Of a stretch of 64,000 bases of DNA, positions 52,162 to 59,840 are shown in pieces; the first letter of the stretch is position 1; every line of letters begins with the position of its first letter. The notes below the pieces were generated by a model that was given only the letters and a program-made list of their open reading frames with translations, did not search any database and had not been told where the DNA came from. The DNA comes from Nostoc sp. 'Peltigera membranacea cyanobiont' N6 (GTDB lineage: Bacteria; Cyanobacteriota; Cyanobacteriia; Cyanobacteriales; Nostocaceae), in NCBI RefSeq assembly GCF_002949735.1, contig NZ_CP026681.1:1550001-1614000 (forward strand). The letters run 5' to 3'. Both the position numbers and the translations under genes were made by a program.

Positions 52162-53211
52162 ATGGCAACGAAAGTGCAGAGCTTCATGACTAGCCAACCG
52201 ACAGAGGTCGATTTTCCAGTTAATTCCCTAAACGACACGGCTATAATGCAGGTGCCCGTGCGGTTGAGCGTGCTGGAGGCTTTAGGCTTTAAGCAAACCT
52301 GCCAAAGCTTAATCCAGCACAATTTACATCCTAAGCAAATCATCATTGACTTTCACCAAACTACTTTTATGGATAGTAGTGGTTTAGGTGCCCTGGTCAG
52401 TAATTTTAAATATGCCCAGACTAAAGGAATTACATTAACACTGCGGAATGTAACGCCTCAAGTCATGGCAGTCTTAAAACTTACGGGATTGGATCAGGTT
52501 TTTCCCTTAGAGTCGGTTGATGATGGGTTGTTAATAGAACCAGAAGACTTAGTAGATAATCGGAAGACTACTTCCCGCAAAGTAGAGCAGTTACCCACTA
52601 CTCACCCTTCTGTGGCATCTTGGATGAAACGGTTCTTAGACATTGTGGGGTCTATGGTCGGTTTATTAATTACAGGAGTTTTATTTATTCCGATTGCGAT
52701 CGCTATTCAAATTAACGATCCCGGCCCGATTTTCTTCAGTCAAACCCGTTGTGGCTGGATGGGAAAACGGTTTGAGATTTGGAAATTCCGCTCTATGTGT
52801 GTGGATGCAGAAGCGAAAAAATCCCAAGTTAAAAACCAAGTGCAAGGTGCATTTTTCAAGAATGAGAACGATCCTAGAGTTACTAGGGTAGGGCGCTTTT
52901 TACGGCGAACTAGTTTTGATGAATTACCGCAATTTTGGAACGTCCTCAAAGGAGAAATGAGTTTAGTTGGTACTCGACCACCTACACCCGATGAAGTCGA
53001 ACGTTATGAAGTACCGGAGTGGCAGCGTTTAGACGTAAAACCTGGTATGACTGGCGAATGGCAAGTCAATGGACGTTCTACAGTCCGCAGTTTTGAAGAT
53101 GTTATTCACCTAGATTTGCAGTATCAAAAAAATTGGAGTTTGGTGTATGATTTAAAGCTAATTTTCAAAACTATAGCTATTCTATTTAATAGAAACAGTG
53201 GTGCTGTTTAG
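52162..53211 (+). CDS. STAS domain fused to a bacterial sugar transferase
   Basis: 349 residues with two parts. An N-terminal STAS domain (about 25-125) contains TTFMDSSGLGALVSNFKYA, with the Ser that anti-sigma-factor antagonists use for phosphorylation (DSSG at 71-74). A C-terminal polyprenyl-phosphate sugar transferase (about 150-349) has a membrane segment (MVGLLITGVLFIPIAIAIQI), then KFRSM, RVGRFLRRTSFDELPQFWNVLKGEMSLVGTRPPTPDE and WQVNGRS. The transferase starts exopolysaccharide chains by loading a sugar phosphate onto undecaprenyl phosphate. The STAS part suggests control by a phosphorylation cascade. No wzx/wzy genes are adjacent. Confidence 0.9.
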   Translation: MATKVQSFMTSQPTEVDFPVNSLNDTAIMQVPVRLSVLEALGFKQTCQSLIQHNLHPKQIIIDFHQTTFMDSSGLGALVSNFKYAQTKGITLTLRNVTPQVMAVLKLTGLDQVFPLESVDDGLLIEPEDLVDNRKTTSRKVEQLPTTHPSVASWMKRFLDIVGSMVGLLITGVLFIPIAIAIQINDPGPIFFSQTRCGWMGKRFEIWKFRSMCVDAEAKKSQVKNQVQGAFFKNENDPRVTRVGRFLRRTSFDELPQFWNVLKGEMSLVGTRPPTPDEVERYEVPEWQRLDVKPGMTGEWQVNGRSTVRSFEDVIHLDLQYQKNWSLVYDLKLIFKTIAILFNRNSGAV

Positions 53212-53268
53212 CTAACTACCCTTATTCACAATTTTTTTGTAACTCCCAACTCTCACAATAATTGTTAG

Positions 53269-53305
53269 ATATACCCAAGCCCATAATCGGCTTGGGTATA
53301 TTTTA
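53269..53305. terminator. Bidirectional terminator
   Basis: Thirteen perfect base pairs (ATATACCCAAGCC and its complement) around CATAATC, with T tails readable on both strands. It separates the rightward sugar transferase gene from the leftward GTPase gene. Confidence 0.88.
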
Positions 53306-53332
53306 GATTTCTACAGCACCAAGTAAGTGCAA

Positions 53333-54790
53333 TTATCCTACAGCTTTCTGAATACCTACTACTTCACCCTGTTGCACTTCTGGCAATAAACGCTTCACGC
53401 CTTGCTTAACAAATGCTTGCAAAAAACCAATCTGCTGATTTTGCTGAAATACTTTTTGCAATGTTTGCCGCAAGTTCTCCAAATTCAAACCAGTTCCAGA
53501 ATCTATTGCTATTTCCTGCTGTTGGAAATATTCAATTAGACTTAACCCAGCAACTCTAGTCAGATAAGCTGCACTTACTCCTTGCACTACGCCACCAGCA
53601 ACAAAGGTAACGGCATTACTTTTAAGAACAGTACTAATAGCCTTTGTAGAAAGTTCAACTAAACCCAGTTTCAGCATCAAACTTCCCATTGTTCCAGCTA
53701 CAGTTTGCGCTTGTTCTAGGGAAAATTTCTGCTGATAGATATTACCCAAATCCATTACCATTTGAGCATTAATTGCCGCAGTCGCCAGAATATCAAGGGC
53801 TGGAACTGGGTTAGCAAAGGCCGCCGCCGCAGCTATCCATTGATATTGTTCAATAATTGGGGTAGCGCGATCGCGTCTAGTTCCATTCAGCCAGTTTTTT
53901 GCCTCAGTTTTCAACAACCCAGCTTTCCTCATGGTAGTTACCCAAACTAGCCGTTGTCCTTGCTGTGCCAAAACTTCACCCAACTGCTGCGTCAACTGCT
54001 GGATATCTGCTGCTGGTTGTTCCATCCACTCTTGCACAGTACCATCAGCCTCATGCTTTCGGACTTTGATGGCAATGGGAGAGGCGGCTGTTGCAACTAC
54101 ATTTCCCTGCATTCGCTGTTTCAATGACAGCAAGATACTAGCGCTTTCATCGGCTAAATACTGATCTTGTTTGTTAAAAACCAGGATTGTCGGCTGATTT
54201 GCTGCTTTTAGCTGCTGTAAGGTTTGAAATTCTGAGTCTGTCAAATCACCGTTTGTCAGAAACAGAACAAAATCTGATTTTGCAACTTCTGCTAAAACAG
54301 CTGCATCTGAATTGTCAGGCGTTTCTCTAAACAAAGGTGCTGTCTCTTCTAAAGACACCCAGTTTTGTGTCTCTAGATTTTGCTTTAAGACTTCAATTAA
54401 GGTACTTTTACCTACGGATTTCCCGCCAGTCACAGCCACTTTAATTTTTTGTCTATCTAATTCAAAGAACAATTGGGCAACTTGTTCTCGCAGTGTCGGT
54501 AACGCTGGATGGTTTTCTGATTCTTGTGCCAGTTGGTTAATTACAGTTTCAGTTTTAGCGATCGCACTTTCCACAGTCGCCCGATCAACTACCATACCAT
54601 TTAGCTGCTCTAAACTGTCCTTCGAGCGATTTTGCTGGAATAACCACAAACCACCACCGACAGCTAAGACACTTAACAAACCAAACTCACCCACCTGCAC
54701 TATCGAATCGTGCCAACTGTCCAACATCCACAGAGAAAGGGACAGTCCCAATCCTCCCACTAAAATTGGTCGCTGCAACTTCACAACCAT
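53333..54790 (-). CDS. Membrane-associated GTPase with DUF697-like C-terminus
   Basis: 485 residues. One or two N-terminal membrane segments (ILVGGLGLSLSLWML and FGLLSVLAVGGGLWLF) precede a P-loop, GKSVGKST at 123-130. The G4-type NKQD in TILVFNKQDQY supports a GTPase. The C-terminal half is hydrophobic and helical (WIAAAAAFANPVPALDILATAAINAQMVMDLG), the layout of DUF697 proteins of cyanobacteria and plastids. A role in membrane or cell-envelope processes is possible but unproven. Confidence 0.8.
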   Translation of the reverse strand: MVVKLQRPILVGGLGLSLSLWMLDSWHDSIVQVGEFGLLSVLAVGGGLWLFQQNRSKDSLEQLNGMVVDRATVESAIAKTETVINQLAQESENHPALPTLREQVAQLFFELDRQKIKVAVTGGKSVGKSTLIEVLKQNLETQNWVSLEETAPLFRETPDNSDAAVLAEVAKSDFVLFLTNGDLTDSEFQTLQQLKAANQPTILVFNKQDQYLADESASILLSLKQRMQGNVVATAASPIAIKVRKHEADGTVQEWMEQPAADIQQLTQQLGEVLAQQGQRLVWVTTMRKAGLLKTEAKNWLNGTRRDRATPIIEQYQWIAAAAAFANPVPALDILATAAINAQMVMDLGNIYQQKFSLEQAQTVAGTMGSLMLKLGLVELSTKAISTVLKSNAVTFVAGGVVQGVSAAYLTRVAGLSLIEYFQQQEIAIDSGTGLNLENLRQTLQKVFQQNQQIGFLQAFVKQGVKRLLPEVQQGEVVGIQKAVG

Positions 54791-54832
54791 GATTCTCCGC
54801 GCCTTTTAGATGGCTATTTCTTCCAGAATAGA

Positions 54833-55315
54833 TTAAAAACCTGCTTCTTGGAATTTAACAAGCGATCGATCGCAACTTTCTTTACCTATAGATGCCTGTA
54901 AAATTAATTCCCAAGCATTCCTATATGGTGCCGAACGCGGTTTGCGCTGTCTTTTTTCAGCTTCAACAAGGTGTACTTCGCTTCCATAATCTATGAACAC
55001 ATCTACGGGAAAGATATAGAACAGGTCAAGTTTTTCTATATATACTAGGGCAAAATCAAAGTCTGATAGCTGATATACTTCTCGAACCATCAGCCGTCTA
55101 TTAGTTTTAGTGCGGCGATTATCTACAACATAATTCCCGGAAGGCTCATCCAACCAAGCATATTTGACTTGGATTTTAATTAGAGTTCCCTCTACATCAA
55201 ATGCTAGATCGTAAGGTAGGCGATCGCCAAAAGGTTTTAAAACTTCCCAACCACGCTTTAAGGCATGAAGAACAGCAGCTTGTTCTGCTATGTCTCCTCT
55301 AAGCTTTGTGTCCAT
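54833..55315 (-). CDS. PD-(D/E)XK homing endonuclease, I-Ssp6803I type
   Basis: 160 residues from the ATG at 55315. An upstream start at 55345 would add ten hydrophobic residues, but the shorter form places Glu11, Asp36, Gln49 and Lys51 (in MDTKLRGDIAEQ, LPYDLAFD and IKIQVKYA) exactly at the positions recalled for the catalytic residues of I-Ssp6803I, the homing endonuclease of a tRNA-fMet group I intron in Synechocystis. It should cleave intronless tRNA-fMet genes at the intron site. Unusually the gene is outside the intron, 71 bases downstream of the tRNA, in the same direction. It appears intact. Confidence 0.88.
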   Translation of the reverse strand: MDTKLRGDIAEQAAVLHALKRGWEVLKPFGDRLPYDLAFDVEGTLIKIQVKYAWLDEPSGNYVVDNRRTKTNRRLMVREVYQLSDFDFALVYIEKLDLFYIFPVDVFIDYGSEVHLVEAEKRQRKPRSAPYRNAWELILQASIGKESCDRSLVKFQEAGF

Positions 55316-55386
55316 CTGCAAAATAAAAATAATTAAATAAAACAAAACCCCAGAATCTTTTCAAATTCTGAGGTTTTATTTTAATT

Positions 55387-55707
55387 TGGTGGCGGGAAGT
55401 GGATTTGAACCACTGACCTTCGGGTTATGCTTACCAACTACAACTTTCGTTGCCCAGTTATACTGGTTTGTGGTCTGGACTGTCCCTTCACCCTCGTCAT
55501 TATCGTTAGGGTGTCTGCCTTCCAGTCTCTACACCTTCCTCATTTCTGAGGCTTGGTTCGGGATTACCGCGCTATTGGCTTCCCCGAGTTTGACAGATAA
55601 ACGCACATAAGTTTCTTTACGTGCCGCCCATAGCAAACTTAACTAATAAGCGTGTAGTTAACTTTGCCCGTTGAGCCCGACGAGCTACCAGGCTGCTCTA
55701 TCCCGCG
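55387..55707 (-). tRNA. Initiator tRNA-fMet(CAU) split by a group I intron
   Basis: Read on the minus strand. 5' exon 55707-55674 (34 nt): CGCGGGATAGAGCAGCCTGG onwards, ending GGGCT. 3' exon 55429-55387: CATAACCCGAAGG onwards, ending in an encoded CCA. Joined, they give a complete initiator tRNA with anticodon loop CTCATAA. C1 is not paired, GGG/CCC pairs are in the anticodon stem, as in initiators. The intron (55673-55430) interrupts the loop after U33, before the anticodon. Confidence 0.95.
55430..55673 (-). ncRNA. Group I intron in tRNA-fMet (244 nt, no ORF)
   Basis: Self-splicing intron signs: the 5' exon ends in U and can pair as GCUC with GGGC just inside the intron, putting U opposite G at the splice site (P1). 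The intron ends in G. The core has CGGUAAUCCCGAACC (Q-like), GUGUAGAGACUGG (R) and CAGUCCAGACCAC (S), with P7 formed by GACUG/CAGUC, and a P8-like stem CACCC/GGGUG. It is short and contains no reading frame. Confidence 0.88.
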
Positions 55708-55753
55708 TTGCTCTCGACTTATTTATAATAACCTATAGTCAAGAGTTTGGCAA

Positions 55754-56707
55754 CTACAAAAACGATAATTCTCCAATTACTTCTAAACGTGTGTATTTTC
55801 CCAAGGTGGCAAACTTTTCTGAGAGGCTTTCGGCGGCACTAGGACTAATCCAACCCATTTGCTTAAGTAAGTGAATAGCAACGGCATGTTTGGCTCGTTT
55901 TGTCCCATCCATGACTTTGATTGCTAATCCCAAGCCTTCACCGAGTCTACCAATGCACTGAACTCCTTCGGCACCACTTTTACTGACTAGTTCCCCTGGA
56001 GTTAAGCGCATCAATTCCGTATCAAATTCTCCATCTCCTGCTACCATCGCGGGGTGATGAGTCATAGCCCGGACGATGCGCTCCATATCCAGATTGGTAC
56101 TAGAGGCTAGTAGCGCATATAAAGATGCCATGTGACCTAGTTGCATCAAATAAGTTGGTGCGCCACAGTCATCATGAGCGCAGATAAATTCTGCGGCTGG
56201 CATTCGCAGCAATTCTGCTACTTTGCCCAAAATCAATTGCTGTATTGGGTGCTTGCGATCCAAGTAGTTATTTAAGGGCCAACGGCGTTGCTGACAAACA
56301 GCTAACATTCCTGCATGTTTTCCAGAGCAATTGTATTCCAAAGGACTGTGCTTACCTTCAGGAATTGGACACTGGAGTATGGTGGGGTCAAGATCGGCCC
56401 GCCACAGGATGTTAAATACCTGTCGGACTTGATCTATTCTTCCTTTATGGGAACTTGTGATAATTGCTAAGTCGCGATCGCTAAGGTCATAGCGTTCCAG
56501 TGTTCCTGTTGTAGTGACAGCGAGTGCCTGAAATGGTTTGAGCGCTGAACGGATAAATGCAGCAGTTTCAGAATTTCCGGCAACGGTTAAAACCCGTCCT
56601 CGTTCATCGCAGACAACGGCTTGGACTATATGCCTGGATTCAGTAATACCTTCCCGCAGCAACCGGACTTCCAGTGCTGTGGCTTGAGTTCGTTTTCCCA
56701 TTGTCAT
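55754..56707 (-). CDS. L-asparaginase II (AnsA/PF06089 family)
   Basis: 317 residues of the thermolabile-type asparaginase family first known from Rhizobium: RGRVLTVAGNSETAAFIRSALKPFQALAV, IITSSHKGRIDQV, YNCSGKHAGMLAVC and the CAHDDCGAPTYLM segment. These are the conserved blocks of this family rather than of the EcAII type. Expected reaction: asparagine to aspartate and ammonia. It follows rsfS and CGLD27 on the same strand, separated by an STRR hairpin. Confidence 0.85.
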   Translation of the reverse strand: MTMGKRTQATALEVRLLREGITESRHIVQAVVCDERGRVLTVAGNSETAAFIRSALKPFQALAVTTTGTLERYDLSDRDLAIITSSHKGRIDQVRQVFNILWRADLDPTILQCPIPEGKHSPLEYNCSGKHAGMLAVCQQRRWPLNNYLDRKHPIQQLILGKVAELLRMPAAEFICAHDDCGAPTYLMQLGHMASLYALLASSTNLDMERIVRAMTHHPAMVAGDGEFDTELMRLTPGELVSKSGAEGVQCIGRLGEGLGLAIKVMDGTKRAKHAVAIHLLKQMGWISPSAAESLSEKFATLGKYTRLEVIGELSFL

Positions 56708-56742
56708 GGGTTTATATTTATTACCTTTTTTAATTAATTAGC

Positions 56743-56789
56743 CATTGGTCATTAGTCATTAGTCCTTAGCTAATGACTAATGACCAATG
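56743..56789. repeat. STRR units arranged as a perfect 20-bp hairpin
   Basis: CATTGGTCATTAGTCATTAG (56743-56762) is the exact reverse complement of 56770-56789, around TCCTTAG. Both arms are made of ATTAGTC/GACTAAT heptamers, so two oppositely oriented STRR runs form a stem-loop between the CGLD27 and asparaginase genes. Confidence 0.95.
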
Positions 56790-56801
56790 ATTAATGACTC
56801 T

Positions 56802-57302
56802 TTAAAACAAATGCCAAACTATCGTACCAGTAACGTACATTCCCGCCAAGCCAGCAAAGGTAAATTGTAACCGCCGCAGAATAGGTTTGATTTCGTATGC
56901 AACAATTAAGCGATCGCGGTTAAGGATTTCCTGTGGTTTCGTCCAAGTTTGGCCGTCATACCACCCGGACTCTTCATAAAATACTGTGGGACTGCAAAGG
57001 CGATCGCACACGTAGAACCAGCCTAAGTACAACCTTACTAGTGCCAGTACCACCCCGACACTGGCGGCAGCCGCACCACAAAGGATAAAATGTGCAATAT
57101 ACTTGTGGGGAGGAAAACTTGCTGCGGCCACAGGGGCTGCGATCAGCCAAGATAAACCCCAAATCCAAGCTATTTTCGTGATATAATCGCGCAAATCTAA
57201 AGTGCTATCACGAAATAGCCAGGAAGTTTTTAACTCTTCGTACTCATTGAGTGGTTGTTGGTCTATGGGAACTGGGCAATTTGAAACCGAAGACCTAATC
57301 AT
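56802..57302 (-). CDS. CGLD27-family membrane protein
   Basis: 166 residues with the layout PVPIDQQPLNEYEELKTSWLF followed by membrane segments (IWGLSWLIAAPVAAASF and FILCGAAAASVGVVLALVRLYLGW), the VFYEESGWYDGQTWTKP motif, and a C-terminal segment. This is the CGLD27 (DUF1230) family conserved in cyanobacteria and green plants, with no settled function. The start overlaps the rsfS stop (ATGA), so translation is coupled to rsfS. Confidence 0.88.
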   Translation of the reverse strand: MIRSSVSNCPVPIDQQPLNEYEELKTSWLFRDSTLDLRDYITKIAWIWGLSWLIAAPVAAASFPPHKYIAHFILCGAAAASVGVVLALVRLYLGWFYVCDRLCSPTVFYEESGWYDGQTWTKPQEILNRDRLIVAYEIKPILRRLQFTFAGLAGMYVTGTIVWHLF

Positions 57303-57757
57303 GTTTGCTTACCTTCACCCTCATCAGATTCTGGAAGGGAAATACGTTCTGCATGAATCCAAAACGCTTCTAAATTATAAAACTCCCGTTCTTTGGGCAT
57401 CATGATGTGAACGATCACATCACCGTAGTCTTGTAATACCCAACTCCCCTCGATTTTTCCTTCTGTCCTTATGGGACGACGTTGTAACTCAGTTTCAACT
57501 TTTCCTTCAATTGCTTGAGCGATCGCTCTGACTTGTACCCTAGAATAGCCAGTCATCATCACAAAATAATCGGCTAGGTAAGATACCTCTGCTACTTTGA
57601 GCAATAAAATCTCACCCGCTTTGCGATCTGATGCAGCTTCTGCTATTGTTGCAGCTAATTTTCCGCTCTCCTCTTCGGTATGGGCGTGGCTCTCTACCAC
57701 ACTCTTCGTCAGTGGGACAGATTGTAATGGGAAATTTCCTTGGAAATAATCAGTCAT
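57299..57757 (-). CDS. rsfS: Ribosome silencing factor RsfS
   Basis: 152 residues. The conserved core KAGEILLLKVAEVSYLADYFVMMTGYSRVQVRAIAQAIE...GSWVLQDYGDVIVHIMMPKEREFYNLEAFW is RsfS/Iojap, which binds L14 on the large subunit and blocks joining with the small subunit under starvation. It heads the rsfS-CGLD27-asparaginase set, all leftward. Confidence 0.95.
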   Translation of the reverse strand: MTDYFQGNFPLQSVPLTKSVVESHAHTEEESGKLAATIAEAASDRKAGEILLLKVAEVSYLADYFVMMTGYSRVQVRAIAQAIEGKVETELQRRPIRTEGKIEGSWVLQDYGDVIVHIMMPKEREFYNLEAFWIHAERISLPESDEGEGKQT

Positions 57758-58272
57758 TAAACCTCAGGTGCTTTTTTCCTTTTGAAACAATTGTTTACAT
57801 TTACTTACAAATCACAAACAATTGATCTGACAAATGTGTCAATAGGTTTTTTTGAATACTAACAAAAAAACAGGTGTTTATGGGGACTAGTTTAAGAATT
57901 GCTATCTACTAAAAACTACAATACAACACAGCAGATTTATGCCTGGTCGACCAAAAGTATGACTGGTATAAATGATTTATTAGTACCACTGGATACCAAC
58001 TAATTCCTGTTGTCTAGTTAAAAAACTGATGTTCTCACAGATTGAATGAAGTGAAGCTGTGGAATTTTGGGTTCAAAACGCACCTAAAAACTAGCTTGTC
58101 TATTGCTCAATATCTTTGGGTTAAGCCTTTTTTCTTTCCCTCTGCTTCAACAGATACATTTCCTTAACCCAAACGTATTGGTCTATTGCTGTATATAAGT
58201 TAACCACCCTCAAAATCTGCTGCTATTTAGAGAGTGAGGGTATAATTGTGACTTTACGGAGTTGATGCACCC
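57758..58272. other. Intergenic region
   Basis: About 515 AT-rich bases between leftward genes; the promoter of the rsfS unit should be in the first part. No gene, RNA or repeat could be recognised. Confidence 0.4.
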
Positions 58273-59553
58273 TCATGGGCTTTCTGCTCTAGATACTGTA
58301 ACTCTTGTAGACTGAATTGCTCCATGCTCTGCTGTCAATGAGTAAAACAACGACTCATACTGATTTAAAGCTTGCTCAAAAGCATAGTTTTCAACGGCAT
58401 ATTGGCGACTTTTATAACCCAGAGTTTTGACTTTTTCGGGGTTTTGGTACAAATCTAAAATTGCCATTGCTAAAGCTTGGGGATCTTCTGGAGGAACGAT
58501 CGCTCCGCCGCCACTTTGCTTGATTGCTCTTGCTGCTGTACCATTATCAGGCACAGAAGCAACTAATGCCGCTCCACTAGCAAGTAGTACTTGAATTTTT
58601 GACGGCATATTGAAAGATACAACATTTTTCTTTTGCACTACCAAGCCAACATCGGCAGCTGCCAACATTTCTGGCAAAGATTTGCGGGGTTGAAATGGCA
58701 GTAACAAAACATTATCTGCGCCGCAGTCTAGACATTCTTGTTGCAATCGCTGTAAACCTTTTGCCTCTCCAACGATGACAAAAACAATATCTGGGATATG
58801 GCGCAACACAGAAGCAGCTTTGATAACGCTTTCTAAGCCTTGGGTTAGGGCAATGTTACCAGAATAAAGAACTACAAATTTGCCATTTAGATTATGTGCT
58901 TCGCGGAAAGGGTTATTTTCTTTAGGCAAAGGACGGATAAAATTTACATCAACCCAGTTGGGAATTTGCACAATTTTGTTAGCTTCTACACCTTTAGATC
59001 GCAAATTCTCCACAAACCCATCGGCGATGACACTAATTCTACTGGCAGTGTGGTAAGCAAATTTTTCCAACGCTGTAAATAACTTTATAAGCAATTTATT
59101 TTTCAGTAGACCGACATGAATGGCTGCTTCTGGTAATATATCTTGTAGATTTAAGATCACAGGACAAGCACGTAACCATCCTAAAAGAGCAACTGGTACA
59201 CAGCTTGGCAAAGATGGCGATGTTGAGAGAATCACATCTGGATGCCAACCTAAGAGTGCAGGCACAAAACTAGTAACAACAAAACTAGCGTCTAGTAACA
59301 CCCGATCTAATAGGTTGGGTTGGGGGCGAATCCAAACGTAACTGCGTTGGATTTGAACGCCATTTTTATATTCGTTGACATACCACTTGCCCCGATATTC
59401 TTGGTAAATTTGACGCTCAGGATAGTTCGGCATAGCGGTGACTACGCGTACTTCATGCCCACGCTTCACTAGTCCCTCTGCTAATTCAGTCATCAGTGGG
59501 GCAATACCAATTGGCTCTGGATGGTAGTTGTAGGAGTAAATTAAAATCCGCAT
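58273..59553 (-). CDS. WcaI-like GT4 glycosyltransferase
   Basis: 426 residues from the ATG at 59553 (MRILIYSYNYHPEPIGIAP, the usual start of the family; an upstream start at 59595 would add 14 residues). N-terminal acceptor domain, then GKFVVLYSGNIALTQGLESVI and SLPEMLAAADVGLVVQK with the C-terminal GGGAIVPPEDPQALA donor-site region. WcaI-like enzymes add sugars to extracellular polysaccharides such as colanic acid. No polysaccharide cluster surrounds it; the STAS-linked sugar transferase is 5 kb away. Confidence 0.85.
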   Translation of the reverse strand: MRILIYSYNYHPEPIGIAPLMTELAEGLVKRGHEVRVVTAMPNYPERQIYQEYRGKWYVNEYKNGVQIQRSYVWIRPQPNLLDRVLLDASFVVTSFVPALLGWHPDVILSTSPSLPSCVPVALLGWLRACPVILNLQDILPEAAIHVGLLKNKLLIKLFTALEKFAYHTASRISVIADGFVENLRSKGVEANKIVQIPNWVDVNFIRPLPKENNPFREAHNLNGKFVVLYSGNIALTQGLESVIKAASVLRHIPDIVFVIVGEAKGLQRLQQECLDCGADNVLLLPFQPRKSLPEMLAAADVGLVVQKKNVVSFNMPSKIQVLLASGAALVASVPDNGTAARAIKQSGGGAIVPPEDPQALAMAILDLYQNPEKVKTLGYKSRQYAVENYAFEQALNQYESLFYSLTAEHGAIQSTRVTVSRAESP

Positions 59554-59840
59554 AAAAGTTAGTCTGAAGTACCCCGGTTTTTTGTTGAATGACAAATATT
59601 TGTCTTCAACATTGTTTTAGAGTTTAGAAACTCCTATATTTAATTGTGACTTCAGACTTTGTGTCTGTCAGGGATTTTCCTTAAAGATTGAGTAAACTTT
59701 CACGTTAAGTACTTAGAGAAAATGTGAATTTTTTTGACTATTTAAGCAGTCCTAAAATTGTTCTTTTTTAATTGGTACGTAAGTAAAAACCCTAAATTTT
59801 CCGATATTAATTAAGACTGTTTCATAATATTAGTTATTGA

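Noticed and set aside
55386..55610. Plus-strand frame starting VAGSGFEPLTFG
   Set aside because: It is the complement of the split tRNA-fMet and its intron; a known false protein pattern over tRNA genes.
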